This document shows, piece after piece, positions 6,219 through 11,631 of a DNA stretch of 12,121 bases. The first letter of the stretch is position 1; the number at the start of each line of letters is the position of its first letter. The notes beneath the pieces were generated by a model that saw nothing but the letters and a program-made list of their open reading frames with translations, did no database searches and had not been told where the DNA came from. Made by a program: the position numbers and the translations under genes. The DNA lies in contig MU646585.1 of the NCBI GenBank assembly GCA_026770585.1, positions 476,290-488,410 of the forward strand, read 5' to 3'. Source of the DNA: Baffinella frigidus (Eukaryota > Cryptophyceae > Cryptomonadales > Baffinellaceae).

Positions 6219-6350
6219 GTTCAACCCCGAGTTTGACCCAAATTATTTGTATTTAAAAACAGATTTTGGGGTTAAAAGGCAGATTTTAGTCTGTATAACT
6301 ATTTTACGCGCGGTTTGGGCTTGCAAATGTGGCCGGGCGCGCCCTAAGTT
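6219..6350. repeat. Inter-module spacer with linker repeat copy 2
   Basis: Running from the F4-A acceptor side, this holds GTATCTCGTTCAA..CCCGAGTTTGACCC, an A/T-rich part with GGCAGATTTTAGTCTGTATAAC, and the linker CGCGGTTTGGGCTTGCAAAT...(6307-6357). The order of blocks is repeated in 6421-6703, so the exon and spacer were duplicated together (221-bp offset between the GAGGATGCTCGCG words). Confidence 0.7.
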
Positions 6351-6351
6351 G

Positions 6352-6421
6352 CGGTGAGGATGCTCGCGAAGATGTTCAAGCCGACCTGCACCGAGTCCCC
6401 CGTGCGCTGCTCCGCGGACCT
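6352..6421 (-). pseudogene. Module F4 copy D, truncated
   Basis: After CCGACACAG (AG at 6422-6423) the minus strand is nearly identical to copy A through RSAEQRTGDSVQVGLNIFAS then IL. It switches abruptly to the linker repeat and meets TAG after TAT. The hydrophobic 3' half and donor are gone. Confidence 0.5.
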
Positions 6422-6447
6422 CTGTGTCGGGGGTATCTCGTTCAAAC

Positions 6448-6491
6448 CCGAATTTGTCCCAAATTATTCCCGAATTTGACCCAAATTATTT
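6448..6491. repeat. 22-bp tandem duplication
   Basis: CCCGAATTTGWCCCAAATTATT occurs twice in direct tandem with one difference. The parent sequence is single-copy in the homologous spacer near 6226-6250. Confidence 0.8.
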
Positions 6492-6650
6492 GAATTTAAA
6501 TCCGATTTTGGGGTCAAAAGGCAGATTTTAGTCTGTATAACTATTTTACGTGTCGGGGGTATGTCGTTAACACCCGAGTTTGGGTCGAACCCCGAGTTTT
6601 TTGTTATTATACAAGGCAGGCTTCAGTCTACAACCATTGTACATGAGCGA

Positions 6651-6703
6651 ACCGACGCGGTTTGGGCTGGCAAATGTGGCCGGGCGCGCCCTAAGTTGCG
6701 GCG
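6651..6703. repeat. Shared linker repeat, copy 3
   Basis: CCGACGCGGTTTGGGCTGGC is followed by the GGCCGGGCGCGCCCTAAGTTG core. The upstream text ACAAGGCAGGCTTCAGTCTAC is a diverged form of the GGCAGATTTTAGTCTGTATA block found at 6280 and 6522. Confidence 0.75.
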
Positions 6704-6764
6704 AGGATGCTCGCGAAAAGGGTAAAGCCGATTTGTACCGAGCCCCCCGCCCGCTGCTCCCACT
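6703..6764 (-). pseudogene. Module F4 copy E, cut by a foldback element
   Basis: The minus strand reads EQRAGGSVQIGFTLFASIL, then the linker repeat and TAG. The N-terminal side is broken by the insertion at 6765-6977. Beyond it (about 6983-7020) the homologous acceptor context GAACGAG..ATACCCCAGCCAAG continues. With the insertion and one CCACT removed, the segment lines up with copies A and D. Confidence 0.5.
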
Positions 6765-6977
6765 CGAGGCTAGAAATGGGACTATTTTAAAACATGGTTT
6801 CTTTTACAAGTGAAGAAAAAAAAAGATATATGTAGTAAATTTCACTCAAATAGGGGCGTTTGGTCACGTTACTGGGGAAATTTCTGGGGGAATCCCCCCA
6901 GCAACGTGACCAAGCCCGCCCGTGACTGGTACAAACGCTACAACCCCACATTTAAAATAGTCCCATTTCTGGCCTCG
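6765..6977. mobile_element. 213-bp foldback element with 5-bp duplication
   Basis: The arms 6765-6791 (CGAGGCTAGAAATGGGACTA...) and 6951-6977 are complementary over 27 bp with one mismatch. CCACT flanks both sides (6760-6764 and 6978-6982) as a perfect 5-bp target duplication. The centre carries a second hairpin (6860-6913). It has no coding capacity. It belongs to a different family from the TA-ended elements. Confidence 0.8.
6860..6913. repeat. Internal 18-bp-stem hairpin
   Basis: TTGGTCACGTTACTGGGG (6860-6877) pairs with 6896-6913 with one mismatch. An alternative shorter pairing of CTGGGGG with CCCCCAG is also possible in the loop. Confidence 0.8.
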
Positions 6978-7006
6978 CCACTCCAGGCCCTTGGCTGGGG
7001 TATTCC

Positions 7007-7250
7007 TTCCTCGTTCTTGGAGCCGTTTCCTCGTTCTTGGAGCCGTTTTTGTGCTTAAAATGACTTTTGAGAAAATTTTCACATCAAACATGACTTTTGA
7101 ATACCCCCCCCTCCAGCCCTGCGTGGAGTGGCCACGGAGCTCTGTGCCGGGGTACGTCGTGAAACACGAATTGTCAAAAGTGGCCGATCCGCGGTTCAAA
7201 AGTGGCCGATTCACGGTTCACATGGTAACAAGACGTTCCCCTTGAAATCC
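7007..7250. repeat. Short tandem duplications and spacer
   Basis: TTCCTCGTTCTTGGAGCCGT occurs twice at about 7007-7046. ATGACTTTTGA occurs at 7060 and 7090. A 22-bp unit AAAAGTGGCCGATYCRCGGTTC occurs twice at 7176-7219. At 7128-7165 the minus strand holds a decayed copy of the F4 acceptor side (CGACGTACCCCGGCACAG-AGCTCCG). No complete module is visible. Confidence 0.65.
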
Positions 7251-7293
7251 CTGCTAACACTCCCGGTACGTCTAGCTCTGCCTGAGTTCATCT

Positions 7294-7316
7294 GGTCTCC
7301 TCAAAATGAGGAGACC
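7294..7316. repeat. Perfect 10-bp hairpin
   Basis: GGTCTCCTCA, AAA, TGAGGAGACC. A perfect small stem-loop in a region without other features. No T-tract follows directly. Confidence 0.8.
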
Positions 7317-7403
7317 GGAAGGTGATTTTCCTGTTTTGTGTGACAAATCCGTCAACTTTTGGCGTGAAACCGATCAGTCATCCCAACTGGGGAAGAGCTA
7401 GAC

Positions 7404-7449
7404 CCTGCGCCAGGCCTCGAGTTTCACCGTGATTTTCTCGTCCGGGCGC
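7404..7449 (-). pseudogene. Module F5 copy 3 (RPDEKITVKLEAWRR)
   Basis: The minus strand is open as RRPDEKITVKLEAWRR, then GTCTAG. It matches RPNEKITAKLEAWRK at 7793-7858 with the donor position (GT at 7402-7403) preserved. The 5' part of the exon is replaced by A/T-rich sequence with no acceptor that I can place. Confidence 0.45.
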
Positions 7450-7610
7450 CTCAATTTAAAACCCGAAGGACTGTACACGTGATCATTGTGTAGTAATTTT
7501 CTTATTGTTGGCCGCGTGTCTACACGCTTTCCGTGCAGCCACGTGACCAACTCCCTACAAACCGCCTACACTCGATATTTAAAAAGGGTGCTGTGGTAGC
7601 CTCGTCAGAC

Positions 7611-7641
7611 CTCGAGTTTCGCGGCAATCTTCTCGCCCGGA
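7611..7641 (-). pseudogene. Module F5 copy 2 (GEKIAAKLE)
   Basis: The minus strand reads PGEKIAAKLE followed by GTCTGACG. The AWRK codons are missing, and GT now follows GAG directly. The DNA around it (7640-7780) contains GGTACAAAwCCG and CTATTATACA words, with no other coding module. Confidence 0.4.
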
Positions 7642-7792
7642 TCCAACAGGGCTATACACGTAGTTATACCGCATACACATCTATTATACATGTATTCCCG
7701 GGTACAAAACCGCCGGTAGATCTATTATACACCCCGTTCCTGGTACAAATCCGAGGGACGCGACCCTATAATTGATTATAATAAAAGGGCAC

Positions 7793-7858
7793 CTTGCGCC
7801 AGGCCTCGAGTTTCGCGGTGATCTTCTCGTTCGGGCGGTTCTCGATCCCTTTCGTGTC
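7793..7858 (-). CDS. Module F5 exon (DTKGIENRPNEKITAKLEAWRK)
   Basis: This 66-nt minus-strand segment lies between CAAGCAG (AG at 7859-7860) and GT (7791-7792, GTGCCC). It is 22 codons in phase 0-0: DTKGIENRPNEKITAKLEAW, then RK. It is charged and helix-prone. Two shorter copies lie to its left at 7404 and 7611, with the donor side conserved. Acceptor and donor quality, the exact phase and the paralogous copies support an exon. Alone it is too short to prove. Confidence 0.45.
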
Positions 7859-7861
7859 CTG

Positions 7862-8110
7862 CTTGAGGGTTTACTTGTTTTAGGGATTAGGTTTTAAGTT
7901 TTTGGGGTTAAGGGTTGAGGGTTTAGGTTTTTCAGGGTTTGGGGTTTGGGGTTTAAGGTTTAGGGTTTAGGGTTCAGGGTTAACGGGTTTTAGGGTTTAG
8001 GGTTTAGGGTTTAGGGTTTGGGGTTTGGGGTTCAGGGTTCAGGGTCCAGGTTTCAGGGTTCATGATTCATGGTTCAGGGTTCAGGGTTCAGGATGTTCGT
8101 GTGAAATACA
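7862..8110. repeat. Degenerate TTTAGGG/TTCAGGG tract
   Basis: Dense GGGTTTAGGG and GGGTTCAGGG words, with TTTAGGG perfect only in short runs near 7955-8020. On the minus strand it would be intron between modules F6 and F5. Confidence 0.85.
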
Positions 8111-8153
8111 GTACGGGTATTCAAAGTTTACGCTTTAGGGGTTGGGGTTTGAC

Positions 8154-8231
8154 CAGTGAGGCGATGGTCTCCACCGGGTTTGATTTCGCAAAGGACGCCA
8201 CGCCCTGCTCCATCGCCTCCCGCCGGTCCTC
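8154..8231 (-). CDS. Module F6 exon (EDRREAMEQGVASFAK)
   Basis: This 78-nt minus-strand segment lies between CAACCCCAG (AG at 8232-8233) and GT (8152-8153, GTCAAACCCC). It is 26 codons in phase 0-0: EDRREAMEQGVASFAKSNPV then ETIASL. The base right after the donor begins telomere-like CCCCAACCCC text, so the coding-to-repeat transition coincides with the splice site. Two further copies at 8367-8401 and 8448-8515 keep the acceptor side and the EDRREAMEQGVA core. Confidence 0.5.
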
Positions 8232-8285
8232 CTGGGGTTGGGGTTTGTGTCAGGATCAATGTTCCACAACCGTAGTGGATCAGAT

Positions 8286-8357
8286 CAAGGCTGGATCTTG
8301 AGAGCCATTTTCACGCCAGACGGTTCGGATTCGAACCCTCGCCCGCAGGAAACGGAT
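8286..8357 (+). repeat. Dispersed 72-bp repeat, copy 1
   Basis: CAAGGCTGGATCTTGAGAGC, then TTTTCACGCCAGACGG and a GGTTCGGATTCGAACC palindrome. The same sequence, inverted and about 80% alike, is at 9821-9894. The palindrome contains the B-box-like GGTTCGAATCC on the minus strand, but the flanks do not make a tRNA T-arm. Confidence 0.75.
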
Positions 8358-8366
8358 CCAGCTCCA

Positions 8367-8401
8367 GCCACGCCCTGCTCCATCGCCTCGCGGCGGTCGT
8401 C
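8367..8401 (-). pseudogene. Module F6 copy 2 (DDRREAMEQGVA)
   Basis: The minus strand reads DDRREAMEQGVA before diverging. The acceptor AG has become TG (CCCCTG-GACGAC). It can be read through in frame from copy 3. Confidence 0.4.
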
Positions 8402-8447
8402 CAGGGGTTGGGATGTCGCTTGAGAGAGATTCAGCGCCAGGGATGGG

Positions 8448-8515
8448 TTGAGTGATAATCCACTCAACTTTGCGAAGGCTGCCACTCCGTGTTCCATTGC
8501 CTCGCGGTAATCATC
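8448..8515 (-). pseudogene. Module F6 copy 3 (DDYREAMEHGVAAFAKL)
   Basis: After CACAACCAG (AG at 8516-8517) the minus strand reads DDYREAMEHGVAAFAKLSGL and continues open into copy 2 without a stop. Copies 3 and 2 therefore form one continuous frame of about 70 residues. No donor is evident at the expected place. Confidence 0.4.
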
Positions 8516-8534
8516 CTGGTTGTGGGCTCTGGGG

Positions 8535-8690
8535 TTTGGTGTTTGGGTTTTGGGGGTTGTGGGTTTTTTTTTGGGGGGGGTTGGTTTCTGGGTTTTGGGT
8601 TTTGGGTTTGGTCGTTAGGGTTTGGGGTTCGGTCGTTAGGGTTTAGGGTGTGTGGCCTGAATGTTTAGGGTCATGGTTATAGCTTATGGG
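8535..8690. repeat. G/T-rich spacer
   Basis: GGGTTTTGGG words, T and G homopolymers and degenerate TTTAGGG. No coding module seen. Confidence 0.8.
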
Positions 8691-8730
8691 GCCCGCTTTA
8701 GTTAACGCCCCGGTTCAACAAAAACAGCCC

Positions 8731-8801
8731 GGGTTGGTCAACTGTCACACGGGGGGTCAGTCAACTCCGTATTCTTAGTCAACTCTACTTAGTCAACTTT
8801 T
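8731..8801. promoter_or_regulatory. Cluster of four GTCAACT words
   Basis: GGTCAACTG, AGTCAACTC, AGTCAACTC and AGTCAACTTTTG occur within 71 bp. The complement AGTTGAC contains the TTGAC core of plant W-boxes, but WRKY factors in this organism are unknown. GTCAACTT and AAGTTGAC also recur singly at 5815, 7351, 9273, 11473, 11813, 11839 and 12019. Confidence 0.25.
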
Positions 8802-8819
8802 GAGAGTTCCCCTTCGCAC

Positions 8820-8879
8820 CTTAGTCTCGGAGCCCGATCGGCTTGCTTCCTCCTCCTCCTTCTGCAGCTGCCGTACATC
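8820..8879 (-). CDS. Module F7 exon, Glu-rich coiled-coil-like
   Basis: This 60-nt minus-strand segment lies between TGCAACAG (AG at 8880-8881) and GT (8818-8819, GTGCGA). It is exactly 20 codons in phase 0-0: DVRQLQKEEEEASRSGSETK. It is the only module found as a single copy. Its donor word GTGCGA is the same as in the F8 modules to the right. The KEEEE stretch suggests a solvent-exposed helix. The evidence is splice context and phase compatibility with F5, F6 and F8. Confidence 0.45.
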
Positions 8880-8899
8880 CTGTTGCAGGGCTTAGTTTT

Positions 8900-9062
8900 C
8901 AGTTTGTGGGGTTTAGGGTTCGGGGTTCAGGGTTTAGGGTTTAGGGTTTAGGGTTTAGGGGTTAGGGGTTAGGGGTTTTTGAGTTAGCCTTTTAGGGTTC
9001 AGGGTTCATGGTTCATGGTTCAGGGCTTAGGGTTCGGGTTTTGGGTTTTGGGTTTTGGGTTT
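8900..9062. repeat. TTTAGGG-rich tract
   Basis: Several perfect TTTAGGG units at about 8930-8960, then GGGTTTTGGGTTTTGGG up to 9062. On the minus strand this tract starts immediately after the F8 copy 1 donor (GTGCAAAACCC). Confidence 0.85.
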
Positions 9063-9067
9063 TGCAC

Positions 9068-9177
9068 CGAGGACAGTACGTTTCTCCGTTCCGAGATCTT
9101 GAGGTCGCGCATGCAGTTGACTAACCGCAAAGTCTTCTGGTACAAATCCTCCCCGGTCGCGTCCCCTTCCCGGTACA
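9068..9177 (-). CDS. Module F8 copy 1 (LVNCMRDLKISERRN)
   Basis: The minus strand is open as YREGDATGEDLYQKTLRLVN, then CMRDLKISERRNVLSS. It ends at TCCTCG-GTGCAA (GT at 9066-9067) in phase 0. Copies 2 and 3 end at the same codon with donors GTGCGA. The start is uncertain: an in-frame TGA lies just upstream of YREG, so the acceptor must be within or near that word. The amphipathic charged sequence is unfamiliar. Confidence 0.45.
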
Positions 9178-9353
9178 AAACTCACCCGGGCCAATCTCCA
9201 CGCTGGACGTGATGGGGGTCCATCAAAAGCCAACTCAAGGCGTCAGTGCTTGTTCACACGCCCCGCCCCCATAAGTTGACAATTGTCAGGGAGAAGAGGA
9301 GAATTGACTTTTGCAATTGCTTCCCCTCAGGTCTAGCGTCGACAGCCTCGCAC

Positions 9354-9463
9354 TAGGAAGAGCTCGTGTTTCCGCTCGGAGATCTTGAGATCGCGCAGGC
9401 AGTTGACTAACCCCACACTTTCCCGGTAGTAATCCTCCCCGGTCGCGTCCCCTCTCCCGGTAC
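9354..9463 (-). CDS. Module F8 copy 2 (LVNCLRDLKISERKHELFL)
   Basis: The minus strand reads DATGEDYYRESVGLVNCLRD then LKISERKHELFL, followed by GTGCGA (GT at 9352-9353), phase 0. Compared with copy 1 there is a one-base insertion in the GGGAGAGGGGAC start, upstream of DATG. The GGTAGTAATCCTCC block and the surrounding spacing match copy 1, so exon and flank were duplicated together. Confidence 0.45.
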
Positions 9464-9496
9464 AAAAGGGGGGGAAATCAGTCAACTGCCTCGCAC

Positions 9497-9572
9497 CAGG
9501 AAGAGCTCGTTTTTCCGCTCGGAGATCTTGAGATCACGCATGCGGTTGAACACCACCCCGCGGCTCCCGGGG
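9497..9572 (-). CDS. Module F8 copy 3 (RMRDLKISERKNELFL)
   Basis: The minus strand reads GVVFNRMRDLKISERKNELF, then L and GTGCGAGG (GT at 9495-9496), phase 0. Its 5' part (CCCGGGAGCCGCGGGGTG) differs from copies 1 and 2 but resembles a stretch at 9945-9965, hinting at a fourth, badly decayed copy there. Confidence 0.4.
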
Positions 9573-9596
9573 ATCACAACCTGTTTAACACCACAG

Positions 9597-9758
9597 GCTT
9601 TCACGCGTGAGTCCCTTTGCCAGCCCTGAGAAGGAGCTCACGCGTGAGCTCCTTCCGGACGTGACTCCACTTTACTTCACTGAAATTTCCTTTAAAATAT
9701 TTTTAGAGGGTCCAAGGTGCCTACGCGTGAGCACCTTAAGGTGCTTACGCGTGAAAGC
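9597..9758. mobile_element. Palindrome-rich element with four ACGCGTGA cores
   Basis: The ends GCTTTCACGCGTGA (9597-9610) and TTACGCGTGAAAGC (9745-9758) are inverted copies. Between them lie a perfect 24-bp palindrome AAGGAGCTCACGCGTGAGCT.. (9631-9654) and an imperfect one AAGGTGCCTACGCGTGAGCA.. (9714-9737). The A/T-rich middle has no frame. Inverted ends suggest a foldback element, but I see no convincing target duplication. Confidence 0.55.
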
Positions 9759-9820
9759 TTTTTGCATGATGTTCCACCCAATGCTGAAACAGGGTTAAGT
9801 GCATCAAATCGAGCCAGGAG

Positions 9821-9894
9821 CGTGGTCCGTTCTCTTCGGGCGATGGTTCGAATGCGAACCGACTGGCGTGGAAATGGCTCCAGCTCCAGCCTTG
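9821..9894 (-). repeat. Dispersed 72-bp repeat, copy 2 (inverted)
   Basis: Reverse-strand copy of 8286-8357, with CAAGGCTGGAGCTGGAGCC, CACGCCAGTCGG and the GGTTCGCATTCGAACC palindrome. In one frame both copies translate similarly (SHFHARRFGFEPSP / SHFHASRFAFEPSP) with some silent differences, so a coding origin is possible. Confidence 0.7.
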
Positions 9895-10240
9895 ATTTGG
9901 CAGAGGGTACCGGGGTTGAACAAAAGTTAGGGAATAGGGGTCGGACGGCACCCCGCGGTTCCCCGGGATTGCCACTTACCCCCGTTAGGGGTTGGGGTTT
10001 GTGGTTCAGGGGTTTGGTGTTTGGTGTTGAGGGTTTGGGGTTTGGGGCTTGGGTGTAAGGGTCAAAGGTTTCGGTGTACCAGAGAATAGGGGTGCGGCAG
10101 AGGGAGGGGGGGGGGTGAGAGCGGTTACGTTCAGGGGTCACGGGTTAGGGTTTCAGAGGGTTTCACGTGCAGAGAGGGTGAGGCAGGGAGCAGGGAGGGC
10201 TGACGGTGTCAGGTTTGAAACCACTCCCAATCAGGGGTCA
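9895..10240. repeat. Degenerate GGGGTT spacer
   Basis: Contains a decayed piece resembling the F8 copy 3 start at 9945-9965, then GGGGTTTGG-type text and a G10 run near 10108. Nothing gene-like could be supported. Confidence 0.6.
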
Positions 10241-10300
10241 GGGGTTATTTGGGACCGTTAGGGGTTATTCGGGACCTCTAGGGGTTATCTGGGACACTAT
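10241..10300. repeat. 20-bp tandem repeat, three copies
   Basis: GGGGTTATTYGGGACCNYTA three times. The third copy runs into the TATCCC end of the adjacent MITE. Confidence 0.85.
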
Positions 10301-10401
10301 CCCTTAAGTGACCAGGCCTCCAAATTTGGGGGCCTGAGGTCCTAGGCTGGTCCTAGGGCCCTACGGCAGGGCGTATGAGCCTACTGGCCACTTAAGGGAT
10401 A
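10298..10401. mobile_element. MITE family 3, 104 bp, TATCCCTTA ends
   Basis: The ends TATCCCTTAAGTGACCAG and (complement) TATCCCTTAAGTGGCCAG form 18-bp inverted termini with one mismatch, TA at both edges. The interior has GGTCCTAGG and CTACGGCAGGG words that echo the interior of the 160-bp MITEs. It shares terminal bases with the 260-bp element at 5768-6027. Confidence 0.8.
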
Positions 10402-10471
10402 CCCCAAATCCTAAACCTCAGGGATCATCGATGGGGGGCTACCCCCTCTATGGGACTTCGGAGGGCGATCT

Positions 10472-10615
10472 AGGAGGGGGTGGGGCCCAGGGCTGCAGTG
10501 TAGGGTTGGGAGGGGGTGGGGCCAAGGGCTGCAGTGTAGGGTTGGGAGGGGGTGGGGCCCAGGGCTGCTGTGTAGGGTTGGGAGGGGGTGGGGCCAAGGG
10601 CTGCAGTGTAGGGTT
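10472..10615. repeat. 36-bp G-rich minisatellite, four copies
   Basis: The unit AGGGGGTGGGGCCCAGGGCT..GCAGTGTAGGGTTGG is repeated four times with single-base changes. A decayed fifth piece with its GGAGGGCGA upstream context is at 10757-10785. The unit is a multiple of three, so it reads as a GGGGAQGCSVGL repeat, but no start or flanking coding sequence supports a gene. The G-runs could form quadruplexes. Confidence 0.9.
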
Positions 10616-10667
10616 CAGGGGCTAGGGTTCAGGGGCTAGGGTAAAGGGGTAAAACTTTAGGGTACAG

Positions 10668-10728
10668 GGGTAAAACTAAACCCTTGGGTTTAGTTTGGTA
10701 AACTAAACCCTTGGGTGCAGTTTTACCC
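10668..10728. repeat. Nested inverted repeat AAACTAAACCC
   Basis: Outer ends GGGTAAAACT and AGTTTTACCC. Inside, AAACTAAACCC-TT-GGGTTTAGTTT (10673-10696) is a perfect hairpin, followed by a second AAACTAAACCCTTGGGTG. Confidence 0.75.
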
Positions 10729-10809
10729 ATTCCAGGTAACTATGGAAAGAACCCTGGAGGGCGACCTTGGAGGGGGTGGGGTCGAGGGCAGTCGCGCGCG
10801 CAGTCGCCG

Positions 10810-10853
10810 AGTCAGGGTCTGCCATCCGTGCCTCTTCTGCCTTTTTCTTCCAC
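10810..10853 (-). CDS. Module F9 copy 1 (WKKKAEEARMADPD)
   Basis: After GCGAGCAG (AG at 10854-10855) the minus strand reads, after one base, WKKKAEEARMADPDS and on through a GC-rich tail. Copy 4 at 11323-11368 has the same DNA start (GTGGAAGAAAAAGGC) and the GACCCTGACT end. The exon's 3' limit is unclear. Confidence 0.4.
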
Positions 10854-10900
10854 CTGCTCGCCTCGCCTTGCGTTAGAAATCACTGCGCGTGTATGCATAC
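10854..10900 (-). other. Putative 47-nt intron, copy 1
   Basis: Minus strand GTATGCATACACG...GCGAGCAG, 47 nt with GT and AG ends. It aligns over its whole length with 10993-11039, with conserved CAGTGATTTC and AACGCAAG words. Both precede a GTGGAAGAAA exon start. Confidence 0.4.
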
Positions 10901-10992
10901 CTTGCGTCTGCTGTGAAATCACTGAGCGTGTGTTCATAACGTCTGCGTCTGCTGTGAAGGAATGGATCACGCCCACCGCCTCTTTCTTCCAC
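10901..10992 (-). CDS. Module F9 copy 2, between two 47-nt introns
   Basis: This 92-nt minus-strand segment starts GTGGAAGAAAGAGG at the acceptor (AG at 10993-10994) and ends CAGACGCAAG before GTATGC. In the WKK frame it reads WKKEAVGVIHSFTADADVMN. It contains an extra intron-like piece (TTATGAACACACGC, CAGTGATTTCACAG), so a third very short intron or a partial duplication is embedded. Confidence 0.4.
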
Positions 10993-11039
10993 CTGCTCGC
11001 CTCGTCTTGCGTTGGAAATCACTGAGCGTGTGTTGATAC
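10993..11039 (-). other. Putative 47-nt intron, copy 2
   Basis: Minus strand GTATCAACACACG...GCGAGCAG, same length and layout as 10854-10900. Confidence 0.4.
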
Positions 11040-11097
11040 CGTCTGCTGTTCTCTCAGAAAAGAATTTACTAACAGGCTCAAGAGGAAACATAATACC

Positions 11098-11190
11098 GTC
11101 TGCTGAGAGCGTGTGTCCATACCGTCTGCGTGTGTAATACCGTCTGCGTGTGTTCATACCGTCTGCGTGTGTTCATACCGTCTGCGTCTG
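11098..11190. repeat. 19-20-bp tandem repeat (CAGACGGTATGAACACACG)
   Basis: On the minus strand the unit CAGACGGTATGAACACACG is repeated about four times, with GTATTACACACG and GTATGGACACACG variants. Each unit recreates the CAGACG-GTATG word that serves as donor context of the 47-nt introns. Confidence 0.8.
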
Positions 11191-11231
11191 CTGTCAAGGA
11201 ATGGATCGCGCCCACCGCCTCTTTCTTCCAC
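11175..11231 (-). pseudogene. Module F9 copy 3 (WKKEAVGAIHSLTADAD)
   Basis: After ACGTGCAG (AG at 11232-11233) the minus strand reads WKKEAVGAIHSLTADADG and then enters the tandem repeat at 11098-11190. Near-identical to copy 2, but its upstream intron is replaced by unrelated sequence. Confidence 0.4.
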
Positions 11232-11322
11232 CTGCACGTAACGGGCATCGTCTTTTGTCAGAAAAACACGCGCTTACATCAAATATATTTAGGATGTCGA
11301 TATTTGTTCGGAGTGCACCACT

Positions 11323-11368
11323 AAGTCAGGGTCCGCCATCCTTGCTTCCTCCCGCCTTTTTCTTCCAC
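11323..11368 (-). pseudogene. Module F9 copy 4
   Basis: Minus strand CCTCAG-GTGGAAGAAAAAGGC, ending GGACCCTGACTTAG. The WKKKA frame stops at GGP-TGA, so this copy is probably broken. Confidence 0.35.
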
Positions 11369-11428
11369 CTGAGGTCATGAGCCTCGTCTCAGTCTATTTG
11401 GGCGCGCCGATTTGGTGGCACCAGGCGC

Positions 11429-11442
11429 TTTCCCGCGCCAAA
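11429..11442. promoter_or_regulatory. E2F-like double site TTTCCCGCGCCAAA
   Basis: Both strands fit the TTTSSCGC consensus of E2F/DP factors (TTTCCCGC and TTTGGCGC). It stands in otherwise unassigned DNA (11370-11515). No adjacent start codon makes its target clear, so this may be chance. Confidence 0.2.
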
Positions 11443-11519
11443 GATGACGGATGTGTACCACAGACCCAGCGTGTCAACTTTTGAATAGTCCGCGAGCCCG
11501 GCTGATGCGAGGCCAGGAA

Positions 11520-11623
11520 CAGGGTTTAGGGCATAGGGGCAAAACGTTGCGGCATAGAGGTAAACCTAAACCCTAAAGGTACACACCTAAACCCTGGCAG
11601 ACTCCCCAGATCTGGGGTGTCTG
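11520..11623. repeat. Telomere-word inverted repeat plus 26-bp palindrome
   Basis: CAGGGTTTAGG (11520-11530) is complementary to 11586-11596. Directly after, CAGACTCCCCAGATCTGGGG.. (11598-11623) is a palindrome perfect but for one position on each side. Confidence 0.75.
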
Positions 11624-11631
11624 ATTTTAAA

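Noticed and set aside
7294-7330. Rho-independent terminator
   Set aside because: The hairpin is not followed by a T-tract and the DNA looks eukaryotic.
8325-8345. tRNA T-arm, because of GGTTCGAATCC on the minus strand
   Set aside because: The stem bases beyond two pairs do not match and no acceptor or anticodon arm is present. The word is part of a 16-bp palindrome.
10431-10625. GGGGAQGCSVGL repeat protein
   Set aside because: Four units of a 36-bp minisatellite with no conserved start or flank. Open frame follows from unit length divisible by three.
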